Shown piece by piece: positions 30,075-39,294 of a DNA stretch of 64,000 bases. The notes under the pieces are model-generated. The model saw only the letters and a list, made by a program, of their open reading frames with translations, was not told the origin of the DNA and did not search any database. The translations under genes and the position numbers were made by a program. Origin of the DNA: JABFWF01 sp035539135. Lineage in GTDB: Bacteria; Pseudomonadota; Gammaproteobacteria; Xanthomonadales; Xanthomonadaceae. Positions within the stretch are counted from its first letter, which is position 1; each line of letters opens with the position of its first letter. The DNA lies in contig DATLJD010000002.1 in the NCBI GenBank assembly GCA_035539135.1, forward strand, positions 76,568 to 140,567, given 5' to 3'.

Positions 30075-30132
30075 TCCCCGCCGGACGCGCGATCCTGCGT
30101 CCGCGCGACGCGGTGGCGACCTCCGCCGGCCC

Positions 30133-30627
30133 TTACTTGATCCGCCGCACCTGCGCCCGGGTGTTGTAGCGGCCGACCTTCATGTACCAGCTGTTGCCGA
30201 TCATCGCCGGCTTGATCACGACTTCCGGGTTCTCCAGGCGCACGCCCGCCAGCTGCGCGTCGTCGATCTGCTGCCAGACCTGGCCGTTGTCGAGGGTGTA
30301 GCTGCGGTTCTTGGCGAAGCCGCGGAAGCCGCCGGCGATGTGCGCGGTGATCGGTTCCTCCGAGCCGAAGTCGAAGAAACCGCGGCTCTCGTGCTTGACC
30401 TTCTCGGTCGCCGCCTGCGCGGCCTTGTCGGCCTCGCTGCTGATGGTGCGGCCGAGCCAGGCGTTCAGGCGCGCCAACTCCTCCGGGGTGAGCTTGTCCA
30501 GGCCGGCGGCCTTGAATTCCTCCGGCGTCATCTGCCGTTCGATCGGCGGCGTCTGGTCCTGCGCGAAGGCGGGCGCGAGGCAGCAGGCGAGCAGGATGGC
30601 GGCGGCGAGCGTGCGGAACGCGGACAT
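30133..30627 (-). CDS. conserved secreted protein of unknown function
   Basis: 164 aa. A clear signal peptide (FRTLAAAILLACCLAPAFA) is cleaved before QDQTPP. Residues 35-85 are predicted helical (TPEEFKAAGLDKLTPEELARLNAWL), and the C-terminal 70 residues look beta-rich (YTLDNGQVWQQID, then VVIKPAMIGNSWYMKV). No catalytic motif is seen. It is convergent with tesA and divergent from relA; a TAGCAT -10 box (minus, 30660-30655) gives a leader of about 21 nt. The function is not recognised. Confidence 0.85.
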   Translation of the reverse strand: MSAFRTLAAAILLACCLAPAFAQDQTPPIERQMTPEEFKAAGLDKLTPEELARLNAWLGRTISSEADKAAQAATEKVKHESRGFFDFGSEEPITAHIAGGFRGFAKNRSYTLDNGQVWQQIDDAQLAGVRLENPEVVIKPAMIGNSWYMKVGRYNTRAQVRRIK

Positions 30628-30697
30628 GGGACGGACCTCGTTGGGCGACGGCACATGCTAGCCGACGCGCGTGCTCCTTCGCGGGCGCGCGGTCGGC

Positions 30698-30703
30698 TAA
30701 GGT
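30698..30703 (+). promoter_or_regulatory. -10 box of relA (TAAGGT)
   Basis: GCTAAGGT lies 28 bp before the relA GTG, predicting a leader of about 21 nt. The opposite-strand -10 of the secreted protein gene (TAGCAT, 30660-30655) is 37 bp away. Confidence 0.45.
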
Positions 30704-30730
30704 AGGCGTTCCACCCCCGAGCCCGCGCCC

Positions 30731-32914
30731 GTGTCGTCCCCCGCGCCCGTGCAGTCCGACGTCCTCGATGCCCTGCTGGCGGCGCCCGCCTGCCGGGCGC
30801 TGGTCCCGGCAGTGCGCGAGCGGCTGCGCGCCGAGGCGCTGCCGGCCGACTTCGCCGCCCTGCGCGACCCCGCGCCGGTGCTCGCCGACGCGCTCGCCTT
30901 GCTGGCGAAGCTGGAGTCGGACGGCGAAGTGCTCGCCGCCACCCTGCTGCACGGGATCCCGCCACTGCGCGACCGCCTGCTGCCGTGGCTGGAGCGCGAG
31001 CAGCCCGCGGTGGCGGTGCTGGTCGAGGGCCAGCGGGCCGCCGCCCAGGTCTGGCAGCTGCACGGCGAGCACACTTCCGAAAGCGGGCGCAGCGCCACCA
31101 ACAGCGAGGGCCTGCGCCGGCTGCTGCTGGCGATCGTGCGCGACCTGCGGGTGGTGCCGGCGCTGCTCGCGCGCCAGCTCGCACGGCTGCGCCACGTGGG
31201 CCTGTATTCGCCGGAGCAGCGCCGCGCGATCGCCCGCCTCACCCGCGACATCCACGCGCCGCTGGCCAACCGGCTCGGCATCTGGCAGCTGAAATGGGAG
31301 CTGGAGGACCTCGCCTTCCGCGAGTTCGAGCCGGAGACCTACCAGCGCATCGCCCGCCTGCTCGACGACAAGCGCACCGGCCGCGAACGCTACGTCAACG
31401 AGGTGAAGGCGGCGCTCGGCGCGGCGCTGGCCGAGCACGGCATCCGCGCCGACGTGGCCGGCCGCGCCAAGCACATCTACAGCATCTGGAAGAAGATGCA
31501 GAAGAAGGGCGTGCCGATCGGCGAGCTGTACGACCTGCGCGCGGTGCGCGTGCTGGTCGACGACGTCGCCGCCTGCTACGCGGCGCTCGGCGTGGTGCAC
31601 GCCTTGTGGACGCCGATCCCGAGCGAGTTCGACGACTACATCGCGCGGCCCAAGCGCAACGACTACCGTTCGCTGCACACCGCGGTGATCGGGCCCGAGG
31701 GCAAGACCCTGGAGGTGCAGATCCGCACTTTCGAGATGCACGCGCAGGCCGAGCTCGGGGTCGCCGCGCACTGGCGTTACAAAGAGGGCCGCGGCGGCCG
31801 TTCGGCGGCGGCCGAGGCGGCGCTGGACAAGCGCATCGAATGGATGCGCCGCCTGCTCGACAGCCACGGCGAGCGCGAGGGCGAGGACCTGCTCGGCGAG
31901 CTCGGCAGCGAGCTGGTCGAGGACCGGATCTACGCGCTCACGCCGAAGGGCGAGGTCGTCGACCTGCCGCTCGGCGCGACCCCGCTCGACTTCGCCTACT
32001 ACGTGCACACCGAGGTCGGCCACCGCTGCCGCGGCGCCAAGGTCAACGGCCGCATCGTCCCGCTCGACCACCGCCTCGCCAGCGGCGACCGGGTCGAGAT
32101 CATGACCGCGAAGACCGGCGAGCCGCGGCGTGACTGGCTGGTCGAGGCGAACGGTTTCCTCGCCAGCCCGCGGTCGCGCGAGAAGGTGCGCAACTGGTTC
32201 AACCGGCTCGACCGCGCGCGCAACGTGCAGGCCGGACGCGAACTGCTCGAGCGCGAGCTCAAGCGGGTCGGGCTGCACCAGGTCGACATCGCGCCGGCGC
32301 TGGCGAAGTTCAATGCGGCCAGCCTGGAGGAACTGCAGGTGCTGGTCGCGCTCGGCGACGTCGGCGCGCACCAGGTCGCGCGCGCGCTGGCCGAGGCCGA
32401 GCGCGCGCGGCTCGAACCGCGGCCGGTGGAGGCGGCCACGCCCGTGCGCCCGCCGCGCCGCACCAAGGGCGGCGACGCCGGCTTCACCGTGGTCGGCGTC
32501 GGCAACCTGCTGGCGCAGGCGGCGCGCTGCTGCCAGCCGCTGCCGGGCGAGCCGATCGCCGGCTACCTCACGCGCGGCCGCGGCGTCAGCGTGCACCGCC
32601 AGGACTGCGCGACCTTCCTGCGCCTGTCCTCCACGCAGCCGCAGCGGGTGCTGCCGGTGGAATGGGGCCGGCGTCCGACCGGCGCCGAGTCGGAGGTCGT
32701 GGTCGACGCGGTCGACCGCAAGTGGCTGCTCAAGGACGTCACCAATCTGATCGCGCAGGAGGACGCGCATGTGCTGGCGATCCATAGCGAATCGCCGCGC
32801 GGCGGCCAGGTGCGGTTGCGCCTGCGCCTGCGCGTCGCCGACTTCGGCCAGCTCTCGCACCTGCTGGCGCGGCTGGACGCGCTGCCCGGGGTAGAGCGCG
32901 CGCGCCGAGCGTAA
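30731..32914 (+). CDS. relA: GTP/ATP pyrophosphokinase RelA (stringent response)
   Basis: 727 aa starting with GTG. It makes (p)ppGpp on starved ribosomes. The N-terminal hydrolase-like domain lacks the HDxxED signature (TLLHGIPPLRDRL instead), so it is synthetase-only. The synthetase domain has YSIWKKM, DLRAVRVLVDD, the RelA-type EFDD motif, then NDYRSLHTAV and HAQAELGVAAHWRYK. TGS (ALTPKGEVVDLPLGATPLDFAYYVHT), a zinc-finger-like ARCCQPLPG and a C-terminal ACT domain follow. A bifunctional SpoT is expected elsewhere in the genome. Confidence 0.96.
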   Translation: MSSPAPVQSDVLDALLAAPACRALVPAVRERLRAEALPADFAALRDPAPVLADALALLAKLESDGEVLAATLLHGIPPLRDRLLPWLEREQPAVAVLVEGQRAAAQVWQLHGEHTSESGRSATNSEGLRRLLLAIVRDLRVVPALLARQLARLRHVGLYSPEQRRAIARLTRDIHAPLANRLGIWQLKWELEDLAFREFEPETYQRIARLLDDKRTGRERYVNEVKAALGAALAEHGIRADVAGRAKHIYSIWKKMQKKGVPIGELYDLRAVRVLVDDVAACYAALGVVHALWTPIPSEFDDYIARPKRNDYRSLHTAVIGPEGKTLEVQIRTFEMHAQAELGVAAHWRYKEGRGGRSAAAEAALDKRIEWMRRLLDSHGEREGEDLLGELGSELVEDRIYALTPKGEVVDLPLGATPLDFAYYVHTEVGHRCRGAKVNGRIVPLDHRLASGDRVEIMTAKTGEPRRDWLVEANGFLASPRSREKVRNWFNRLDRARNVQAGRELLERELKRVGLHQVDIAPALAKFNAASLEELQVLVALGDVGAHQVARALAEAERARLEPRPVEAATPVRPPRRTKGGDAGFTVVGVGNLLAQAARCCQPLPGEPIAGYLTRGRGVSVHRQDCATFLRLSSTQPQRVLPVEWGRRPTGAESEVVVDAVDRKWLLKDVTNLIAQEDAHVLAIHSESPRGGQVRLRLRLRVADFGQLSHLLARLDALPGVERARRA

Positions 32915-32954
32915 AGACGCGCCGTGAGCGGAGCTTGCTGCGCATGTCCCCGTC

Positions 32955-33008
32955 GTAGAGCGGACCCTGCTCCGCTGACCGCCCCCAGCGGAGCAAGCGC
33001 CGCTCTAC
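32955..33008. repeat. GTAG-type REP palindrome (copy 1)
   Basis: GTAGAGCGG...GCTCCGCT pairs with AGCGGAGC...CCGCTCTAC, two 22-bp arms around a 10-bp centre. The GTAG end and the internal AGCGGAGC/GCTCCGCT symmetry match REPs widespread in Stenotrophomonas and Xanthomonas. A half copy (GAGCGGAGCTTGCT) precedes it at about 32925-32940. Confidence 0.85.
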
Positions 33009-33059
33009 GGTCATCGCGCCTGGGCCCGCCGCACGCACCGGCTCTCTTATGCTGCGGGC

Positions 33060-34565
33060 ATGCCGCCACGCATCGCGCCCCTGCAACGACGCCCCGCCGA
33101 GCGCGGCCACCGCTGGCTGCTGCCGGCCGCGCTCGCCCTGCTGGTGCTGCTGGCGTTGCTCGTCGTCTTCCGCCGCCAGCTGGCGGACCGGCTGTGGCCG
33201 GAAACGCGCGCCCAGGCCCTGCGCGAACAGGCCGCGCTGGCGCTGGCGCAGGGCCGGCTGAGCGCCGCCGACGGCAGCGGCGCGCGCGAACTCTACGAAG
33301 CCGCGCTCGCGCTCGATCCCGACCGCCGCGAGGCGCGCGACGGCCTCGTCCGGGTCGGCCAGGCCGCGCTGGCGCGCGCGCGCGCCGCGCTCGCCGCGCG
33401 CGATTACCGGGGCGCGCGCGACATGCTGCGGCTGGCGCGCACGCTGCAGGTGCCGCGCCCGCAATCCGACGCATTGGCCGCGGACCTGCGCGAGGCGGAG
33501 GCCGCCCAGTTGCGCATCCCGGTGCTGCTGCGCGACGCGGCCGCCGCGCGCGCGGAACACCGCCTGGATGGCGCGCCGGACGCGGCGCTGCCGCTGTACG
33601 CGCGGGTGTTGGCGGCGCAGCCCGACCGGATCGAGGCGCTGGAAGGCCGCGAGGACGCGCTCGCCGACCTGCTTCAGGACGCGCGCGCCGCGCTCGCCCG
33701 CGGCGAGCTGGTGGAGGCGGCGGCGACGATCGCCAGCGCCCGCACTTACGACGCCGGGCACGCCGACCTGCCGGCCGCCGAGGCCGCGCTCGCGACCGCG
33801 CGCGAGGACCTGCGCCGGCGCGCGGAAGCCGACCTGCGCCGCGGCCGCCTGACCCGCGCCGGCGAACGCTTCCGCCTGCTGCTGGACGTGGCGGACGACG
33901 ATGCCGCCGCGCGCCAGGGCCTGGAGCGTGTCGCCGGCGCCTGGGCACGGCGCGCGTCGCGGCTGGCCGCGGACTTCCGCTTCGGCGAGGCGGAAGCCGC
34001 GCTGGCGCAGGCGCGCGCGCTGGCCCCGCAGGCGTCCGGCGTGGCCGAGGCGGCGCGCCACCTGGCGCGCGCGCGGCAGGCGCAGGCGCGTCCGATCGCG
34101 AAACCCGGCGCGGAGCGCGCGCGCCGGGTGCGCCGGTTGCTCGAGGAAGCGGCCGCCGCCGAGGCGCGCGGCGACCTGCTCGCGCCGCCCGGCGACAGCG
34201 CCTACGACAAGCTGCGTGCGGCGCGCGCGCTGGCCCCGCGCGACGCCGCGGTGGGCGAGGCCACCGCGCGCCTGCGCCCGGCCGCGCGCGACTGCTTCGA
34301 GCGCGAGCTGCGCGGCAACCGGCTCGGCCGAGCGCGCGGCTGCCTGGACGCGTGGAGCGTGCTCGGCGGCAGCGGCGCCGAACTCGACGCCGCGCGCCGG
34401 CGCCTGGCCCTGCGCTGGCTGGCGGTCGGCGAGGAGCGCCTGCGGGCCGGCGAACTGGCGATCGCGGAGCGGGCGCTCACTACCGCGCGCGCGCTGGACC
34501 CGCAGGCGCCGGGCCTGGCCGCCTTCGCCGAGCGGGTGCGCGCGGCCTCGGCCGGGCGGCAGTGA
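33060..34565 (+). CDS. TPR-rich membrane-anchored protein of unknown function
   Basis: 501 aa. One membrane helix (about 19-40: LLPAALALLVLLALLVVF) anchors a long Ala/Arg/Leu-rich helical region with at least six degenerate tetratricopeptide-like repeats, for example ARELYEAALALDPDRREA, ALPLYARVLAAQPDRIEAL and LAIAERALTTARALDPQAP. The basic N-terminus predicts N-in topology, with the repeats in the periplasm. TPR arrays are protein scaffolds, but the partner is unknown. A TATGCT -10 box ends 6 bp before the ATG, predicting a leaderless mRNA. The gene is convergent with the glycosyltransferase gene. Confidence 0.82.
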   Translation: MPPRIAPLQRRPAERGHRWLLPAALALLVLLALLVVFRRQLADRLWPETRAQALREQAALALAQGRLSAADGSGARELYEAALALDPDRREARDGLVRVGQAALARARAALAARDYRGARDMLRLARTLQVPRPQSDALAADLREAEAAQLRIPVLLRDAAAARAEHRLDGAPDAALPLYARVLAAQPDRIEALEGREDALADLLQDARAALARGELVEAAATIASARTYDAGHADLPAAEAALATAREDLRRRAEADLRRGRLTRAGERFRLLLDVADDDAAARQGLERVAGAWARRASRLAADFRFGEAEAALAQARALAPQASGVAEAARHLARARQAQARPIAKPGAERARRVRRLLEEAAAAEARGDLLAPPGDSAYDKLRAARALAPRDAAVGEATARLRPAARDCFERELRGNRLGRARGCLDAWSVLGGSGAELDAARRRLALRWLAVGEERLRAGELAIAERALTTARALDPQAPGLAAFAERVRAASAGRQ

Positions 34566-34596
34566 GCAAACCGGCGTTCGCGCCGCGCGCGGGCGG

Positions 34597-36705
34597 CTAA
34601 CGCCAGTCGTCGAGGAACAGCCGGCGCACGGTGTCGCGCGCCGCGTCCAGCGAGAAGTGGCGCGCGATGTTGGCGAGCCCGTTCGCCGCCAGCCGCGTCC
34701 ACAGCGCTTCGTCGCCGTGCAGGCGCACGATCGCATCGGCGAACGCGTCCGCGTCGTCGGCGACCAGCGCGTCCACGCCGTCGGCGAGGTGCATGCCTTC
34801 CACCGCGCACCAGGTCGCCACCACCGGCTGGCCGTGCGCCATGCTCAGGTTGACCTTGCCCTTGACCCCGGCGCCGTAGCGCAGCGGCGCGACCGCGATC
34901 CGGCAGCCGTCCATGTACGGCCCGATGTCGGGCACATGGCCGTGCACGCGCACGCCGGGCACCGAGGCGAGGGTGGCGATCTCCGCCGGCGCGTCGCCGC
35001 CGATGCAGTGGAAGACGGCGTCGGGCAGCGCCGCGCGCACCCGCGGCCACACCGCGCGCACGAACCACAGCACCGCGTCCACGTTCGGCGGATGGCGGAA
35101 GCCGCCGACGAACACCAGGTCCTTGCGCTGCGCGAACGGCAGGCCGGGGCCGGCGACTTCGTGCAGGTTGGACAGCAGTTCGATGCGCGCGCCCGGCGCG
35201 TCCCGCTGCAACAGCTCGCGTTCGTGGTCGCCGACCACCAGGGTGGCGTCGCTCGCCGCCACCACCGCCAGCTCGCGCGCGCGGGTGCGCTCGGCCGCGC
35301 GCAGCAGCGCCGTGTCGCCGGCCAGTTCGGCGGCGCGCCGTTCGCGCAGGTAGTGCAGGTCGACGCTGTCGAACAGCAGCTTCGCCCGCGGCGCGTGCCG
35401 GCGCAGCAACGGCAGGAATTCGCTGGCGACGTAGTGGCGGCTGACCAGCGCGCGTTCGAAGCGCGGCCCGTGCGCGCGCAGCCAGGCCGGCGCGCGCGCG
35501 GCGAAGGGCGCGTACCAGGCCTCGACGCCGAGCTGCTGCAGCGCCTCGGTGTAGCGGCCGTCGTGCGCGCGGTTGGCCGGCAGGAACACGACGTGCGCGC
35601 CTTCCTCGCGCAGCAGGCGCATGAGGTTGACCAGGCGCAGCGAGCCGGAATCGCGGTCCGGCCGCGGCGTCAGCGCGTCGATCACCAGCACCTGCCGCTG
35701 CGCGCGGTGCAGGACGGCGGGCGAGGGCAGGGTGCCCGGCGCCGGCTGCGCGGCGAGCGCGTCGTGCCAGCGTTCGGCGAAGCGCGCCTGGTTGCGCACC
35801 TGGTAGGCCTTGGCGCCGCTGCCGGTGTCGGTGCCCGACGTGGTGCCTTCGTCGTGCACCACCCGCGCGGCCGGCTGGTACAGCACGCGGCGGCCGGCCG
35901 CGCGCACCGCGAAGGCGAGGTCGGTGTCCTCGTAGTAAGCCGGCGCGTAGCGTTCGGCGAAGCCGCCGAGCTGCGCGAACAGCGCGCGCGGGATCGCCAG
36001 CGCGGCACCGCTCACGTAGTCGGCGTCGCGCAGGTAGCCGTACGCCGGGCGGTCGGCCCGGTCGAAGCGGCCGACGCTTTCGGCGGTGCCGTCGGCGAGC
36101 ACGAACCCGCCGGCCTCCTGCAGACGCCCGTCCGGATACAACAGTTGCGCGCCGACCAGCCCCGCGTCCGGATGCGTGGCGAAGGTCGCCAGCAGCGCGT
36201 CCAGCCAGCCCGGCTGCGGCACCGTGTCGTTGTTGAGGAAAACGAGGAACTGGCCGCGGGCGAGCGCGGCGCCGTCGTTGCAGGCGGCGATGAAGCCGCC
36301 GTTGGCCGCGCGTCGGTGGTAACGCAGACCGGCGACGCCGGCCAGCGCCCCGGCGGTGCCGTCGGTCGACCCGTCATCGACGACGATGATTTCGACGGCG
36401 GCCGCCGGCGGATGTTCGGCAAGCGCGTGCAGGCAGGCGAGCGTGTGGGCGCAGTGGTTGAAGACCGGAATGACGATGCTGGCGACGGGCGCCGGCGCCG
36501 CCGGGACCGACACCGGCGCCCCGACGGAGAGCGCGGGCCGCCACGGCCGGTAGCGCGCTCCGGCCGGCGACGGCAGGCGCAACTGCACGGCGACGCGTTG
36601 CCAGGTCGCCTGCCAACCGCGCGTGCGCAGGCTCAGCAGCCCGCGCCGGATCAGGCCGAGCGCGCGGGTGGCGAGGAAACGCGCATCGGCCAGCGACAAC
36701 GGCAT
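34597..36705 (-). CDS. two-domain glycosyltransferase (GT2 fused to GT4-like)
   Basis: 702 aa. The N-terminal GT-A domain (about 75-320) has SIVIPVFNH, VVDDGSTDGT, FLNNDT as the metal-binding DxD equivalent and YYEDTDLAF. The C-terminal GT-B domain (about 355-700) has ALTPRPDRDSGSLR, FVGGFRHPPNVDAV, and APLRYGAGVKGKVN with the donor-binding region. One chain therefore probably adds two sugars to a cell-surface glycan or modifies a protein such as pilin. No other glycan genes are adjacent, so the acceptor cannot be named. ATG 36705 precedes a short amphipathic N-terminus; no membrane segment is seen. Confidence 0.88.
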   Translation of the reverse strand: MPLSLADARFLATRALGLIRRGLLSLRTRGWQATWQRVAVQLRLPSPAGARYRPWRPALSVGAPVSVPAAPAPVASIVIPVFNHCAHTLACLHALAEHPPAAAVEIIVVDDGSTDGTAGALAGVAGLRYHRRAANGGFIAACNDGAALARGQFLVFLNNDTVPQPGWLDALLATFATHPDAGLVGAQLLYPDGRLQEAGGFVLADGTAESVGRFDRADRPAYGYLRDADYVSGAALAIPRALFAQLGGFAERYAPAYYEDTDLAFAVRAAGRRVLYQPAARVVHDEGTTSGTDTGSGAKAYQVRNQARFAERWHDALAAQPAPGTLPSPAVLHRAQRQVLVIDALTPRPDRDSGSLRLVNLMRLLREEGAHVVFLPANRAHDGRYTEALQQLGVEAWYAPFAARAPAWLRAHGPRFERALVSRHYVASEFLPLLRRHAPRAKLLFDSVDLHYLRERRAAELAGDTALLRAAERTRARELAVVAASDATLVVGDHERELLQRDAPGARIELLSNLHEVAGPGLPFAQRKDLVFVGGFRHPPNVDAVLWFVRAVWPRVRAALPDAVFHCIGGDAPAEIATLASVPGVRVHGHVPDIGPYMDGCRIAVAPLRYGAGVKGKVNLSMAHGQPVVATWCAVEGMHLADGVDALVADDADAFADAIVRLHGDEALWTRLAANGLANIARHFSLDAARDTVRRLFLDDWR

Positions 36706-36789
36706 CGGCAAGACGGTTCCGGCTCCGGAGATGAACTGAACGCCAGCGGGCGCGATCCGCCCCCGCCACGGCCGGCGCCGGGGGTGCGC

Positions 36790-36795
36790 TAGACT
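36790..36795 (+). promoter_or_regulatory. -10 box of mrcB operon (TAGACT)
   Basis: GCTAGACT lies between the divergent glycosyltransferase and mrcB genes, 88 bp before ATG 36883 and 28 bp before the in-frame TTG 36823. Confidence 0.5.
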
Positions 36796-36882
36796 CGGCG
36801 CCTCCCTGGCACGCGCCTGCCATTGTCGCATCACCGCAGCGCCGGCCGGTGCGGGCGGCAGGCCGCCGAACCGCGCAGCTGC

Positions 36883-39294
36883 ATGGCCCGCATCGACTAC
36901 GACGAAGACGAAGACGCCACCTCCGCCCCGCGCTGGCGCCGGCGGCTGCTGACCTGGACCCTGGCCGCGATCGGCCTCGGGCTCGGCTTCCTCGTCCCCT
37001 ACACGCTCTACCTCAACCACCAGGTCGGCGAGCGCTTCGGCCAGCTGCGCTGGCAGATCCCGACCCGGGTCTACGCCCGCCCGCTGCTGCTCAGGCCGGG
37101 CCTGGCGATGGACGCGCAGACCCTGAAGACCGAGCTGGACGCCGCCGCCTACCGCGACGACGGCACCGGCGAGCGCGCCGGCACCTACCGGCACGAGGGC
37201 AGCCGCTGGCGGATCGCCAGCCGCGGCTTCCACGACGTGGCCGGCCAGGTCGGACCGAGCCGGATCGAGGTCACCGTCTCCGGCGGCCGGGTGACCGCGC
37301 TGCGCGACCTCGCCGGCGAGCGCGCGATCAAGTCGGCCAGGCTCGACCCCGCGCGCATCGCCACCCTCTACGGCCAGAAGCAGGAAGAGCGGCGGCTGGT
37401 GCGCATCGGCGAGGTACCGGAGCTGCTGGTGACCGGCCTGCAGGCGGTCGAGGACCGCGACTTCGCCCATCACCACGGCATCGACCTGTCGGGCATGGCG
37501 CGCGCGGCGTGGGTCAACCTGCGCTCGGGCGAGAAGCGCCAGGGCGCCAGCACGCTGACCCAGCAGCTCGCGCGCAGCGGCCTGCTCGGCATCGGCCAGG
37601 AGCAGACCTACACCCGCAAGTTCAACGAGATCCTGTACGCGCTGCTGCTGGAGGCGCGCTACGACAAGAAGACCATCCTCGAGACCTACCTCAACCAGGT
37701 CTACCTCGGCCAGCGCGGCAACCAGGAGATCCGCGGCGTCGCCGCCGGCGCCGAGTACTGGTTCGGGCGCGACCTCGGCGACCTCAGCACCGCGCAGGTC
37801 GCGTTGCTGGTCGGCATCATCCGCGGCCCGTCCTACTACGATCCGCGGCGCAACCCCGAGCGCGCGCTGGAGCGGCGCAACTTCGCGCTGGAGAAGTTCC
37901 ACGAGACCGGCCTGATCGACGACGCCGAGCTGGCGCGCGCGCGCAAGGCGCCGCTGGGCGTGACCCGCGCGCCGGGCAGCCTGGCCGCGAACCGCTTCCC
38001 CGCCTACGTCGACCTCGTCCGCCGCCAGCTCGCGCGCGACTACCCGGCCGACGCGCTGCAGGGCGCGGGCCTGAGCGTGATGACCGCGATGTCGCCGGCC
38101 GCGCAGGCCTACGCCGAGGGCGCGGTGACCAAGGCGCTGAAGGCGCTGGACGCCAAGAAGCGGCCGCCGCTCCAGGCCGGCGTGATCGTCACCGACGTGC
38201 ACGGGGGCGAGGTGCGCGCGGTGGTCGGCAGCCGCAGCTTCGCCGAGCCGGGCTTCAACCGCGCGGTCGAAGCGAAGCGGCCGGTGGGTTCGCTGCTCAA
38301 GCCGTTCGTGTATCTGCTGGCGCTGGCGCAGCCGGGCAAGTACTCGCTGGCAAGCTGGGTGGACGATGCGCCGATCACGATCACCCTGGAAGACGGCAAG
38401 CGCTGGACGCCCGGCAATTCCGACGGCCGCAGCCACGGCTCGGTGCGCCTGGTGGATGCGCTCGCGCATTCGTACAACCTCGCCACCGTGCGGATCGGCA
38501 TGCAGGTCGGACCGAAGCGCCTGGCCTCGCTCATCCACACCCTGGCCGGCATCGAGGCGCAGTCCAACCCGTCGCTGATCCTCGGCGCGGTGGACCAGAG
38601 CCCGTACGCGATGGCGCAGCTGTACCAGTTCCTCGCCTCCGACGGCGAGATCCAGCCGCTGCACGCGGTGCGCGGCGTGCTCGATTCCAGCGGCAAGGCG
38701 CTCAACCGCTACGACAAGGCGCCGGCCCCGGCCCAGGAAGGCGACGCGATCGCCGCGCGCCTGATCACCGTCGCGCTGCAGCAGGCGGTGACCAGCGGCA
38801 CCGGCCGCCAGCTGATCGCCGACGGCCTCGGCCGGCTCAAGCCGGCGGGCAAGACCGGCACCAGCAACGACAGCCGCGACAGCTGGTTCGCCGGATGGAC
38901 CGGCGACCACCTGGCGGTGGTCTGGGTCGGCAACGACCAGAACCAGCCGACCGGCCTGTACGGCGCGACCGGCGCGATGCGGGTGTGGTCGGGGCTGTTC
39001 GCGCGGCTGCCGAGCGCGCCGCTGGACGTGTCCTCGAAAGGCCTGGACTGGCAGTGGGTGGTCGGTTCCTACAGCACCGACGCCGGCTGCCCGGACGCGC
39101 GCCGCTTCGCCTTCGTCGCCGGCTTCGCGCCGGCCTACCAGCCCTGCGTGTACGAGCCGCCGGTGCCGGAGGAAGAGGAAGGCCGCAGCTGGCGCGACTT
39201 CTTCGGCTTCGGCCGCGACGACGACGAGGACGCGCGACCGGCGCCGCCCCCGCCGCAGCCGGCCCCGGCGCCGGTGCAACCGGAGCAACGCTGA
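36883..39294 (+). CDS. mrcB: penicillin-binding protein 1b (bifunctional glycosyltransferase/transpeptidase)
   Basis: 803 aa. An acidic cytoplasmic tail (RIDYDEDED) precedes the membrane helix (about 22-42), followed by a UB2H-like domain (about 60-150). The GT51 domain has catalytic Glu190 in VEDRDF, GASTLTQQLARS and RGPSYYDPRRNP. The transpeptidase has Ser470 in GSLLKPF, then SYN in HSYNLATV and KTGTSND. The tail is Pro-rich. It polymerises and cross-links peptidoglycan. A TTG at 36823 would add 20 residues and give a leader of usual length for this genome. The lipoprotein gene downstream overlaps by one base (TGATG). Confidence 0.96.
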   Translation: MARIDYDEDEDATSAPRWRRRLLTWTLAAIGLGLGFLVPYTLYLNHQVGERFGQLRWQIPTRVYARPLLLRPGLAMDAQTLKTELDAAAYRDDGTGERAGTYRHEGSRWRIASRGFHDVAGQVGPSRIEVTVSGGRVTALRDLAGERAIKSARLDPARIATLYGQKQEERRLVRIGEVPELLVTGLQAVEDRDFAHHHGIDLSGMARAAWVNLRSGEKRQGASTLTQQLARSGLLGIGQEQTYTRKFNEILYALLLEARYDKKTILETYLNQVYLGQRGNQEIRGVAAGAEYWFGRDLGDLSTAQVALLVGIIRGPSYYDPRRNPERALERRNFALEKFHETGLIDDAELARARKAPLGVTRAPGSLAANRFPAYVDLVRRQLARDYPADALQGAGLSVMTAMSPAAQAYAEGAVTKALKALDAKKRPPLQAGVIVTDVHGGEVRAVVGSRSFAEPGFNRAVEAKRPVGSLLKPFVYLLALAQPGKYSLASWVDDAPITITLEDGKRWTPGNSDGRSHGSVRLVDALAHSYNLATVRIGMQVGPKRLASLIHTLAGIEAQSNPSLILGAVDQSPYAMAQLYQFLASDGEIQPLHAVRGVLDSSGKALNRYDKAPAPAQEGDAIAARLITVALQQAVTSGTGRQLIADGLGRLKPAGKTGTSNDSRDSWFAGWTGDHLAVVWVGNDQNQPTGLYGATGAMRVWSGLFARLPSAPLDVSSKGLDWQWVVGSYSTDAGCPDARRFAFVAGFAPAYQPCVYEPPVPEEEEGRSWRDFFGFGRDDDEDARPAPPPPQPAPAPVQPEQR

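Noticed and set aside
36823..36882. TTG 36823 as mrcB start
   Set aside because: Would add 20 residues without family similarity; kept as an alternative only because of its distance to the -10 box.
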